From: Sphingobium sp. V4
Lineage (GTDB): Bacteria; Pseudomonadota; Alphaproteobacteria; Sphingomonadales; Sphingomonadaceae
NCBI RefSeq assembly: GCF_029590555.1
Contig: NZ_CP081001.1
Location: forward strand, 1,674,001-1,738,000
Reading direction: 5' to 3'
Length of the DNA stretch: 64,000 nucleotides
This document shows, one piece after another, positions 44,083 through 52,445 of the stretch. Each line of letters opens with the position of its first letter. Position 1 is the first letter of the stretch. The notes beneath the pieces were generated by a model. That model was not told the origin of the DNA, did no database searches, and worked only from the letters and a program-made list of their open reading frames with translations. A program made the position numbers and the translations under genes.

Positions 44083-44871
44083 ATGCAGATCGATTCGGGT
44101 ACGACGCAGGAATTCTGGCAGGGCGGTGAAGATGCCCCGAGGGCATCGGTCAGGCGCCTTACGATCGAGCGGTGCCGGATTGCGTTGTGGTGGCTGATGC
44201 TGGTGGCGGTCGTGGCCGTCGCGATCATGAACCTGCGCTTTCTCTGGATAGATGTGCCGCGCATCATGCACCGTGCCGTCGATCATCTGGAGCATGACCG
44301 GTTCAAACTGTTCCTGCATCTGTCGACCGCACCCTTCATCCTGGTGACAGGCGCGGTGCTTTTCCGAAGGGCCTTGCGCGAACGCTGGCCCCGGCTGCAT
44401 CGTTGGGGTGGGCGGATATATCTGAGCGCGGTGCTGGTGACTGCTCCGGCCACATTTCTGATGGCGCTACGGGAGACCGAGGGACCGCTGACAGTGTTGT
44501 CGTTCGCGACCCTTTCAATCCTGTGGTTCGGCACCGCGCTGCTCGCCTGGCGGGCGGCGCTGCGGCGGGACCATAATACCCATGGACGCTGGATGGTGCG
44601 CAACTACGCGCTGACATTTACGAACGTGACCTTCCGCGCGGAGTTGCATCTCCTGTTGTTGCTCGGCTTTCCGCTGCCGCTCGTCTATGAACCCGTCCGC
44701 ATCCTCCAGATCATTCCCAACCTGATCGTTGCGGAACTGATCATTCGGTCGAGATTTCTCACGGCTGCGAAATGGTCCAGCCTGCGGCTGGGCCAACGGA
44801 AAGAATGGTCGATTACAAGGACCAATAGTGGATCGGGGACGGGAACAACCGCGAATCGAAGCGGCTCCTGA
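44083..44871 (+). CDS. DUF2306-type integral membrane protein
   Basis: A 262-residue protein with about five to six membrane helices: IALWWLMLVAVVAVAIMNLR, APFILVTGAVLFRRAL, LSAVLVTAPATFLMALRE, LTVLSFATLSILWFGTALLA and HLLLLLGFPLPLVYEPVRIL. HLSTAPFILVTGA with HRWGGRIYL and HGRWMVRNYALTF match DUF2306, whose histidines suggest haem or metal binding; no function is established. The ATG at 44083 follows GAGGAAGG. Its 3' end overlaps the convergent dehydrogenase gene by 59 bp. Confidence 0.85.
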   Translation: MQIDSGTTQEFWQGGEDAPRASVRRLTIERCRIALWWLMLVAVVAVAIMNLRFLWIDVPRIMHRAVDHLEHDRFKLFLHLSTAPFILVTGAVLFRRALRERWPRLHRWGGRIYLSAVLVTAPATFLMALRETEGPLTVLSFATLSILWFGTALLAWRAALRRDHNTHGRWMVRNYALTFTNVTFRAELHLLLLLGFPLPLVYEPVRILQIIPNLIVAELIIRSRFLTAAKWSSLRLGQRKEWSITRTNSGSGTGTTANRSGS

Positions 44872-46105
44872 CATCCGCGAACATCCCTGCGGGATTAAGC
44901 ATGTCGCGGAGATCTTCGGACGACAGCTGGTCATAGACGCGATGCGGCACCGCCAGAACCAGCGCGTCCAGTCCGGCAAACATGGTCAAGGGCGTGGTTC
45001 CGGCGCCGAAAAGCCGACCAACATCGGCTTCGTCCGCGATCGGATCGTGCAGCAACACATTCAGCCCATAGTCCCGCAGGGTCCGTACCATGTCGACCAT
45101 GGCCGAGTTGCGAAGGTCCGGCACATTTTCCTTGAATGTCAGCCCGAGTATCCCCACCGACCCGCGCGCTAGCGCGACGCCGCTGATCGCCAGGGTGCGA
45201 ACCACCTGCCCGGCGACATAGGCACCCATGCCGGCATTGATCCGGCGGCCCGCGAGAATGACCTCCGGATGATAGCCGAGTTGCTGTGCCCTTGCGGTGA
45301 GATAATAGGGATCGACACCGATGCAGTGCCCGCCGACCAGGCCGGGATGGAATTTCAGGAAATTCCACTTGGTCCCGGCGGCGGCCAGAACGTCGCTGGT
45401 GCGGATGTCGAGCAGATGGCAGACCTTCGCCACCTCGTTCATCAACGCGATGTTGAGATCGCGCTGGGTATTCTCGATCACCTTCGCGGTTTCGGCGACG
45501 GCGATGGAGGGAGCGCGGTGCAGACCGGCGGGAACGATGCGGCCATATATGGCGGCCACTCGGTCCAGCGTCGCCATGTTCTGGCCTGCGACGATTTTCA
45601 CGACATCCGCGATCCCATGCTTCGTATCGCCGGGATTGATCCGTTCGGGACTATAACCAAGGACGAAGTCAACGCCGCGCGCCAACCCCGACGCCTGCTC
45701 GAGCAGCGGACCGCAGACATCCTCGGTCGTCCCCGGATAGACGGTGGATTCGATGACGACCGCCGCACCAGGCCGCATATGCGCCCCGACGGTCTCGCAG
45801 GCCGCGCGCAGCGCACCAAGGTCGGGGCAATGATTGGCGTCCACAGGCGTCGGCACCGTGACGATCCAGAACGTCACGTCGGCAAGATCGTCCGGGCGGT
45901 CGGTCAGCACTAGCCCGGTTGTCCGCAACGCTTCGACGCCAATCTCTCCCGTCCAGTCATGGCCGTCGCGCAGCGCCGCGACGCGCCGGTGATCTATGTC
46001 GAAACCGATGACCGGCAGGCCCGCGCCGGCAAAGGCAATGGCCAATGGTAGTCCGACATAGCCAAGGCCAATGACCGCGATCCGCTCCTGCCCGTTCATA
46101 GGCAT
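44813..46105 (-). CDS. UDP-N-acetyl-hexosamine 6-dehydrogenase (TviB/WbpA-like)
   Basis: Third nucleotide-sugar dehydrogenase in the window, 430 residues. IAVIGLGYVGLPLAIAFAGA starts the Rossmann fold, VIESTVYPGTTEDVCGPLL and LGYSPERINPGDTKHGIADV define the TviB/WbpA/Vi group (UDP-GlcNAc or UDP-GalNAc to the uronate). The catalytic Cys is in GLVGGHCIGVDPYYLT; LGLTFKENVPDLRNSA is C-terminal. The ATG at 46105 overlaps the TGA of the polysaccharide deacetylase gene (TGATG), so the two are coupled. The exact sugar is inferred from subfamily. Confidence 0.93.
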   Translation of the reverse strand: MPMNGQERIAVIGLGYVGLPLAIAFAGAGLPVIGFDIDHRRVAALRDGHDWTGEIGVEALRTTGLVLTDRPDDLADVTFWIVTVPTPVDANHCPDLGALRAACETVGAHMRPGAAVVIESTVYPGTTEDVCGPLLEQASGLARGVDFVLGYSPERINPGDTKHGIADVVKIVAGQNMATLDRVAAIYGRIVPAGLHRAPSIAVAETAKVIENTQRDLNIALMNEVAKVCHLLDIRTSDVLAAAGTKWNFLKFHPGLVGGHCIGVDPYYLTARAQQLGYHPEVILAGRRINAGMGAYVAGQVVRTLAISGVALARGSVGILGLTFKENVPDLRNSAMVDMVRTLRDYGLNVLLHDPIADEADVGRLFGAGTTPLTMFAGLDALVLAVPHRVYDQLSSEDLRDMLNPAGMFADVRSRFDSRLFPSPIHYWSL

Positions 46106-47115
46106 CACGCAGCCAAGCCCGCAGCGTCGGACCTTTCCCGTCGGCAGGAGGAAGCCAGTTCGGCCATCGTCACGCTGGTCATGCCAAAATCATCGGCCAT
46201 CCTTCGATAATCGTCCAGGATTGCGCCCAACATGTGCAGGTTCTGGTCAATATCCTGCCCGAAATTCTGGGGATGCCACCAGATATGGCATATTCCGCGT
46301 CGCTGCGCGGCACACCGCATACGGCCCCTGATCCGGATGCGCTGGAGCTGGTCGAGCGCGGTCAGCCGGATCTGCGCCGGGCGCAAGAAGTGAGAGGCGG
46401 CGATGTTCACCAACCCCGCCGTCACGACCGGACGACCGGGCGCGTTAGGTGTCAGCGGCAGATAAGTTTCCGCCAACCGGGCGGCGCGATGGCGCAGATG
46501 GTCCCCCCGTCGCGGACGACCGTCATGGGAGCCCCCCTGCTGCGTTCCCCTGAAGCTCTCATATCCTGCAGATCGGCAAAGCGGCAGATAGGCTTCCTTC
46601 ACCTGATTGCGCGGAAAGACGAGGCTTTTCAACTCTACGCCCAGCGAGGCCGCCGCTTTGGAAGCCGCTGCGAGGTCCGCGGCGAAAGATTCCGGGTCAT
46701 TACCGTCTTCAAGGGCGTAATAATGCGAGAAGCTGTGGCCCGCTATCTCCTGCCGAGGATAGGCCCCGATCCGCCGCAACAGCGACCGACCGAAATGAAG
46801 CGGGTCTTCCCGCTCGTTACGACCGACATCGTTCAAACGGGCATAGGCGGAAAGGGCCGGATCGGCATAGCTGGGCCGCTGGGCAGGCAGTTGGCTCAGC
46901 ATCTCGTCCCTCTCATCGAAGAACAACAGGCCAACCGTCGCCCATGTGAGCGCGACATTCCGCTCCGCCACCAGGTCGAGGATGCGCGGAATCGCGCGAC
47001 GGGCACCATGATAGGCCGCCAGTTCGGCCGGGCCGATCCGTTGCGGCTCGCTGCCCCAGGCCTGTTCAAGGTCGAGGGAGATGACCAGCGCTGGAAGGCA
47101 TCCTTCAGCAGACAA
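46105..47115 (-). CDS. Polysaccharide deacetylase family protein
   Basis: NodB-homology-related esterase/amidase predicted to remove acetyl groups from a polysaccharide or its precursor, 336 residues. LVISLDLEQAWG carries the first metal-binding Asp, the HxxxH pair is in EIAGHSFSHYYAL, and FLRPAQIRL with HIWWHPQNF matches EPS-locus members. No signal peptide is seen, so it may act in the cytoplasm. The start is TTG at 47115, with GGAG seven bases upstream; no in-frame ATG fits. It is coupled to the dehydrogenase gene downstream. Confidence 0.85.
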   Translation of the reverse strand: MSAEGCLPALVISLDLEQAWGSEPQRIGPAELAAYHGARRAIPRILDLVAERNVALTWATVGLLFFDERDEMLSQLPAQRPSYADPALSAYARLNDVGRNEREDPLHFGRSLLRRIGAYPRQEIAGHSFSHYYALEDGNDPESFAADLAAASKAAASLGVELKSLVFPRNQVKEAYLPLCRSAGYESFRGTQQGGSHDGRPRRGDHLRHRAARLAETYLPLTPNAPGRPVVTAGLVNIAASHFLRPAQIRLTALDQLQRIRIRGRMRCAAQRRGICHIWWHPQNFGQDIDQNLHMLGAILDDYRRMADDFGMTSVTMAELASSCRRERSDAAGLAA

Positions 47116-47306
47116 TCGCGCGCTCCAGGGATAGAGGGAACCGAACTCAATCTACCCGCACCGAGCCGCCATGCCTCGTTGACATAACGGCGCGCCCAAG
47201 CGCATCCGACGTACCGATTTTGGGCTAAGGCAACCGGCCCGCAATCGACATTGCCCCGACCCGGCGCCTGCATCAGCTTCCTACCAAAGTGATCGAAGGA
47301 AGGCAC

Positions 47307-48779
47307 GTGTCCAGCTCAGTTTCGCGATGTCGAGCCGATGCGGAGTCTATCCATCGGACGGACATATTGATCATCGGCGCCGGTCCCTCCGGCCTCACCG
47401 CAGCCGACCGCCTCGTCTCGGCCGGACGACGGCCACTGATCGTCGAGCGATCCCCGCATGTCGGCGGCCTGATGCGATCCCTGCGTCACGGCCGCTTCAC
47501 GGTCGACCTGGGCCGCAAGGAACTCTATGCCCGCATTCCCGAGATCGACGCACTGTGGACAGGGCTGCTCGGCGACGCCCTGAAACCCTACTCCCACCGG
47601 ATCGGCAGCCTGTTCGCCGGACGGATATTGGAGCTGGCCGGCCAGTTTCGTGGCCCGACGCGCGGTATGCCGCCCGGTCTGCTGATGCGCGGGGGCTGGG
47701 ATCTGGTACGCGGCTGGATCGACGGAGCGATGCGCAGGCCCGACAGCTATGAACGTTTCTGGCATCAGCGCACGGGGCGTCGCTTTGCACAGGTACTGGC
47801 GCAGGGCTATTGGGAGAAGTTTCGCGGTCGCCCGTGGCGCGACATGCCGGTTCCCGAAGAGCTGGCGGACGGCGAACGGGGCGGATCGCACAGTTTCGCG
47901 GCGGTAGCGCAGGGACTTAGGCTGGCCGCGCGAGGCGGTGTCGGCCGCCAGTCCAGCTGGCGCCATCCTGCGCTCGGCACAGGACAGTTGACCGACCAAC
48001 TGGCCCGGCGGGTAAGGCAGGGCGGCGGCGAAATCCGTCTGGAGACGGAAGTCGTAGCGCTGGCGCCGGACGCGGATCAGTCCTTTTCGGTGACTTTGCG
48101 CCATCGCGGCGATGCGATACGGTGCCATGTCGGTACCGTCATTTCCAGCTTGGCGCCCGACGCGCTCCAGTCACTGCTGGTGCCCGGCGATGAACACGGA
48201 CGCGCCGATCCAACCCGCTGTGTGGTCATGGTCTATCTGTTCCTCGATGAGCCGCCCCGCTTTCCCCATGCCTGGTTGGAAGTGAATGACCCGATGGTGC
48301 AGGCCGGCCGGATCACCAATTATGCGGCTTTCGGCGGAGACATGGTGCCGCCCGGGATGACCGCACTGTGCGTTGAGTTCTTCCTTGACGAGGATGATCC
48401 GAGACATGGCCGTTCCGATGGGGATTGGATCACGCTCGCCATCGACGAATGCCGCTCCAACCGGTTGATCCGGCCCGATCATCTCATCGACACGCGGATT
48501 CATCGCCTGACCCGATGCAACGCCGCCGCCAGCTGGCGCGAGGCACAGGACCGCCGACACGGTGCCTTCTACCAGCGGCTGCCCCTGTATCCGAGCCTGT
48601 TTCACGTCAATCGACCGGGAACCGACTGGGCGAGCTTTGCAGGGGTTTGCGCGGCGGACGCGATTTTGGCTGGTAACCGCAGGACCTTCGATGCGCGCGC
48701 CGACCCCACCCGCAGCTATGCGGCGAGCAATGAGGCTGCGACGCTGATGCGATCGGAGGTCACATGCAGCGCCCCCTGA
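47307..48779 (+). CDS. FAD-dependent oxidoreductase in polysaccharide locus
   Basis: A 490-residue flavoprotein. The dinucleotide-binding motif is TDILIIGAGPSGLTAADRL, followed by VERSPHVGGLMRSL and FTVDLGRKELYARI. The overall pattern resembles protoporphyrinogen-oxidase/UDP-galactopyranose-mutase-like proteins found in EPS clusters, where some act as mutases without net oxidation. The start is a GTG at 47307 with AGGAAGG just upstream. The last 16 bp overlap the glycosyltransferase gene. A sugar-ring mutase or lipid desaturase-like role are both possible; I cannot decide. Confidence 0.8.
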   Translation: MSSSVSRCRADAESIHRTDILIIGAGPSGLTAADRLVSAGRRPLIVERSPHVGGLMRSLRHGRFTVDLGRKELYARIPEIDALWTGLLGDALKPYSHRIGSLFAGRILELAGQFRGPTRGMPPGLLMRGGWDLVRGWIDGAMRRPDSYERFWHQRTGRRFAQVLAQGYWEKFRGRPWRDMPVPEELADGERGGSHSFAAVAQGLRLAARGGVGRQSSWRHPALGTGQLTDQLARRVRQGGGEIRLETEVVALAPDADQSFSVTLRHRGDAIRCHVGTVISSLAPDALQSLLVPGDEHGRADPTRCVVMVYLFLDEPPRFPHAWLEVNDPMVQAGRITNYAAFGGDMVPPGMTALCVEFFLDEDDPRHGRSDGDWITLAIDECRSNRLIRPDHLIDTRIHRLTRCNAAASWREAQDRRHGAFYQRLPLYPSLFHVNRPGTDWASFAGVCAADAILAGNRRTFDARADPTRSYAASNEAATLMRSEVTCSAP

Positions 48780-49954
48780 TCGTCATCGCGGGGAGCCTGT
48801 CGGTTTCGCTCACCAACTTCCGCGGGCCGCTGATCGCGCAACTGGTCAGCACCGGATACCGCGTCATCGCCTGCGCGCCCGATACGAACCCAGTGGTCAT
48901 CCAGGAAATCCTTGCGCTCGGCGCCGAATTCCGGGTTGTTCCGATGCGCCGGACCGGGCAGAATCCGCTGCACGACCTGCGGACGCTCTTCTCCTATATC
49001 CGCCTCCTCCGACGCGAACGCCCAAAGGTCGTTCTTGCTTACACGCTAAAGCCGATCGTTTACGCTGGACTAGCTTTGCGCTTCTTCCACGCTCCCCGCT
49101 TCGTCGCGATGATGACGGGTCTGGGCTATGTGTTCGGCGAAACCGGCAGCAGCGGATGGCTGCAATGGCTGACGGCCCGTCTCAACCGGGCGGCATTGCG
49201 CCGGGCGCAGGACATCCTCGTCTTCAATCGCGACGATGCCGATGAACTGTTGCGGCGTCGGATGATCGACGATCGATCCTTGGTGACGCTGGTTCCCGGG
49301 TCCGGCGTTGATTTGCAGCGGTTCGCCCGACGCCCCTTGGCCAACGGAATGCCTGTCTTCCTGCTCGTCGCGCGATTGCTGGCCGACAAGGGCATAGGCG
49401 AATTCGTCGCAGCAGCCGCAATCGTACGCGCCAGCTTCCCCGGCGCGCGATTCCAGTTGCTCGGCCCGTTCGACTCCAATCCGGCCGCCATATCGCCTGC
49501 CCAAATCGAAAGCTGGGTCAGCATGGGTAATGTCGAATATCTGGGCAGCACGCGCGACGTTCGCCCCTTCTACGCGCAATGCACGACCTGCGTCCTGCCC
49601 AGCTACCGGGAGGGCCTCCCCCGGACAGTGATCGAGGCAATGGCGACGGGCCGTGCGATCATCACAACCGATGTTCCAGGCTGTCGCGACACGGTGGAGG
49701 TCGGCAGAAACGGCTTTCTGGTGCGCGCGCGCGATGTTCAGGATCTGGCCAACGCGATGATGCGTTTCTGCCATGATCCTTCGCTGGCAACCCGAATGGG
49801 CGAAGCGTCGTATCGCATGGCTACCGACAGGTTCGACGTGCGAAAGATCAACCGGCAATTACTCGACATCATCGGCCACCTCGCCCGGAGAAGCAATCCG
49901 GAAGACTTGCCGTGTGTCCCCTTGTCAGCACAATGCCACAGGTCCATGCAGTGA
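48764..49954 (+). CDS. Family 4 glycosyltransferase (PglA/RfaB-like)
   Basis: GT-B enzyme of 396 residues. It starts VIAGSLSVSLTNFRGPLIAQ, with KPIVYAGLALRF and GLGYVFGETG in the acceptor domain; the donor domain has LLVARLLADKGIGEFV, QLLGPFDSNP and the catalytic-loop SYREGLPRTVIEAMATGR. It is clearly related to the GT half of the fusion protein at 59215-60975, but has no phosphoglycosyl-transferase domain. Its ATG lies inside the FAD oxidoreductase gene, so the two are translated together. Confidence 0.9.
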   Translation: MQRPLIVIAGSLSVSLTNFRGPLIAQLVSTGYRVIACAPDTNPVVIQEILALGAEFRVVPMRRTGQNPLHDLRTLFSYIRLLRRERPKVVLAYTLKPIVYAGLALRFFHAPRFVAMMTGLGYVFGETGSSGWLQWLTARLNRAALRRAQDILVFNRDDADELLRRRMIDDRSLVTLVPGSGVDLQRFARRPLANGMPVFLLVARLLADKGIGEFVAAAAIVRASFPGARFQLLGPFDSNPAAISPAQIESWVSMGNVEYLGSTRDVRPFYAQCTTCVLPSYREGLPRTVIEAMATGRAIITTDVPGCRDTVEVGRNGFLVRARDVQDLANAMMRFCHDPSLATRMGEASYRMATDRFDVRKINRQLLDIIGHLARRSNPEDLPCVPLSAQCHRSMQ

Positions 49955-50067
49955 GCGGAACGGATCGGACGGGGCGACGGAAATTTTGCGCTCGTCACAC
50001 GAACGTACAATTCGCCGATCCGCTGTCGACCCATCGGAGCGGAAATGGACGATCCCCTGGAGGATGC

Positions 50068-50874
50068 TTATCGGAACAGCGGAAGAGTATCTATCCCATG
50101 CATCGCACGAGCACTTCTGCCACAATCATTACCGGACCGCATCGGCAGACCGTCGACATGTCCAAGATAATGGGGATTGAACATCCCCATCTTCGCCAGC
50201 GCTTCGAGATCGGTGATTTCGAGCGTGCGGTGACGCCAGTAAAGCAACCCGGTCGCTCGGAGCAGATTGATGCTGCGATTGACCTGTACCAAGCTCAGCC
50301 CCGTGCAATCGGCGATGTCTCGTTGCGCCATCGGACAATCGACCCGGCCCTTTACCCCACTGGTTCCCAGAGCCGACGCGCGCACATATAGTTCACACAG
50401 AAGATGAGCGATCCTTTGCGTGGCGCCGAAACGGCCGAGCGTCGAAATCCACTGGCGCTGGATAGCCAGCGTCATGCTCAAATCCCATCGCAGCGCACGT
50501 TCGATGCCCGGCACCTGTGCCGTCATGACCGCAAAATCGGCATGGGACAGTTGGGCGAATGCGAGCGGAGACAGCGAGCAGGCGGAGTGATCCTGATGAA
50601 CCTGGGCGACGTCATGCCCGAAAATATCTCCGGGCATCAGGATCTGGACAATTTGCCGCGTTCCATTTTCGAACTGATGATAACGACATGCCCATCCATC
50701 GAGGATGATCCGCACGCATGAGGCCGGATCGCCATCCGCATAAATGTCCTGACGTGGTTTCAGTTGGCGCAACTGTCGACATGCGACTTCCGCCAGCGCC
50801 AGCGCCTCTTCGGAAGACAGGCCAAGTTTCCGGCCGATCTTACTGGCATACCCTTTTAGCACCACAGCCTCCAC
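50068..50874 (-). CDS. Crp/Fnr-family transcriptional regulator
   Basis: A 268-residue regulator. The N-terminal cyclic-nucleotide-binding-fold sensor (RQDIYADGDPASCVRIILDG, QILMPGDIFGHD) is followed by the dimer helix and a C-terminal HTH_Crp domain (MAQRDIADCTGLSLVQVNRS, INLLRATGLLYWR). The four-cysteine Fnr cluster pattern is absent. The longest start is a GTG at 50874; a GTG at 50862 has a better-placed GGAGG and may be the true start. AT-rich DNA of about 270 bp lies upstream. Sits in the EPS locus, so exopolysaccharide genes are likely targets. Confidence 0.9.
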   Translation of the reverse strand: MEAVVLKGYASKIGRKLGLSSEEALALAEVACRQLRQLKPRQDIYADGDPASCVRIILDGWACRYHQFENGTRQIVQILMPGDIFGHDVAQVHQDHSACSLSPLAFAQLSHADFAVMTAQVPGIERALRWDLSMTLAIQRQWISTLGRFGATQRIAHLLCELYVRASALGTSGVKGRVDCPMAQRDIADCTGLSLVQVNRSINLLRATGLLYWRHRTLEITDLEALAKMGMFNPHYLGHVDGLPMRSGNDCGRSARAMHGIDTLPLFR

Positions 50875-51146
50875 GGACGTGGCTTAGAACGCCTCGACCC
50901 GTTTTGAACTTTTAATACAAAATATCTAAAAAGTAACCATGGCATTCGTTGCATTAATTACCATGGAAATCGCAGACAGTATCCATCAGCAAAAATTTCT
51001 CATTAACACATTATAGCACTCTCACGGTTGACTGATTTCAACATTTATAAGAATATGATTATCATTATCAATTGCATTTTTATCTTCAAATCTTTTCAAT
51101 AATAAAATCTGTATACTATTTCCCCACACCTCATGATGATCCAAAA
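50875..51146. promoter_or_regulatory. AT-rich regulatory interval upstream of the Crp/Fnr gene
   Basis: This 272-bp gap is strikingly AT-rich for the window, with runs such as TTTTAATACAAAATATCTAA and repeated ATTATCA-like stretches around 51050. It contains no gene. It is upstream of the minus-strand Crp/Fnr gene and behind the LuxR gene, so it should hold the promoter of the former. Confidence 0.45.
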
Positions 51147-51932
51147 TCATCTAATGTCGGCTTGGAGCAGGTTGCTGGCGATAGCGACAACTTGTGTGCG
51201 GTTAGTCGCACCGAGCCGACGCATCAGTTCCTTTACATGAGCCTTTACCGTCCTCTCACTGATCGTGAGCCGGACAGCAATCTCCCGATTGGTCATACCA
51301 CGAGCAACGCCTTCAAGCACTTGGCGCTGCCGTTGGGTCAAACGTTCGTCATTACTGAGCAAGCCGGCGGCAGACAGGAAGTTGGCTTGCAACGGTGGCC
51401 CCGAAAGCACGGACCGCGGGTAGATGATGCACCCGCGTCCAACAATGCAAATGGCATCCTTGGTCAGTTCGAACGACATCTCGCTGTTTAGATAACCGTC
51501 AACGCCCAGACGCATTGCAGCCGACGCATGCTCCATGTCGGTATGAGTAGTCAGCAGGAGAATTCGCCCATTCGGCGCGGCGATCTGCAAAGGACCGATC
51601 ATTTTGGCAAGGATAGCCTGGTCGAATGCGTCCGAGGCCAAATTGAGGAGGACGGCGTTGAACAACCGCCGTTCAGACAGGATGGTGGCTGCCTCCCACA
51701 CGCTGCCAACCGCTGCGACGGAACGTATCTCCGGCGTGTCCTGGAGCGCTGCCATCAGGCAATCGCGCGTCAATGAGCGGGGATCAATCACCAGCAGATG
51801 CAGTTCGCGCAACATATCGCGCCCTGCCGCCGCAAGCCCTCCCTCAATTGCGATTAAGTCTGGGGGCAACGACTTGCCCTTTCTAGCAAAACGGTCACCG
51901 GTCCGCCAATCTGGCCCGTCCGTATCCTGCAT
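51147..51932 (-). CDS. LuxR-type regulator with degenerate receiver domain
   Basis: A 261-residue NarL/FixJ-like regulator. The receiver starts LHLLVIDPRSLTRDCLMAAL. The phospho-acceptor position reads VLLNL, so Asp is replaced by Asn97; the first acidic pocket has only Asp50 followed by Pro, and the conserved Lys near GYLNSEMS is missing. It should not be phosphorylated in the usual way. The C-terminal LuxR HTH is intact (LTQRQRQVLEGVARGMTNRE, ISERTVKAHVKELMRRLGAT). The ATG at 51932 overlaps the TGA of the 99-residue gene upstream, and there is no histidine kinase nearby. Confidence 0.9.
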   Translation of the reverse strand: MQDTDGPDWRTGDRFARKGKSLPPDLIAIEGGLAAAGRDMLRELHLLVIDPRSLTRDCLMAALQDTPEIRSVAAVGSVWEAATILSERRLFNAVLLNLASDAFDQAILAKMIGPLQIAAPNGRILLLTTHTDMEHASAAMRLGVDGYLNSEMSFELTKDAICIVGRGCIIYPRSVLSGPPLQANFLSAAGLLSNDERLTQRQRQVLEGVARGMTNREIAVRLTISERTVKAHVKELMRRLGATNRTQVVAIASNLLQADIR

Positions 51933-52231
51933 CAGTGCGGTTCCATATAAAGGCCCATTTCCCGCGTTAGCGGAGCAAGCCGATTGAGCGCCGCCCCAGT
52001 GACAGGCTCTCCGAACCGCAATATCGCAGGCCGCCTCTCGATTGATCGAGCGGGTTCCGCGAAGCAGGCATAGGGTTCCTGGAAGACCCGCTCGATGATA
52101 GCGATCCGGTTCCCGCGACGTTTGGCCAACCGGGGAACACCACCCCACAGCGGCAGAGCGGCGATTGCTGAGATATGCCGCCGCGCGACGTAAGGGGGCA
52201 GCCGAAAATCTGGCAGCGCACGATGCTGCAT
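51932..52231 (-). CDS. Hypothetical protein coupled to the atypical LuxR regulator
   Basis: A 99-residue protein with no signal peptide or membrane helix: FRLPPYVARRHISAIAALPL, a basic RLAKRRGNRIAIIERVF, then EPYACFAEPARSI and FGEPVTGAALNRLAPLTREM. It has GGAG nine bases before the ATG at 52231, and its TGA overlaps the regulator's ATG (TGATG). The even residue composition suggests a real gene. I do not recognise a family; it may be a partner or antagonist of the regulator. Confidence 0.6.
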   Translation of the reverse strand: MQHRALPDFRLPPYVARRHISAIAALPLWGGVPRLAKRRGNRIAIIERVFQEPYACFAEPARSIERRPAILRFGEPVTGAALNRLAPLTREMGLYMEPH

Positions 52232-52445
52232 AATCGATCACTCCGAATCGGAATGCCGCCGGACATTGGTGGCCGGTCAGAGCTTACGCGTGGCTCAAGG
52301 CGCTGCTAGGAGCCAGAAGTATGTAGCTCGGCAATTCCGGGTAACTTCGCGCATCCCAATGCTGATCGCGAGCTCAATTCTACCCCTACGGAACTATCCC
52401 TCTTTGCCGCTGGAAAATTGCTTCGTAAAGCGGCAGGCCAAGACC

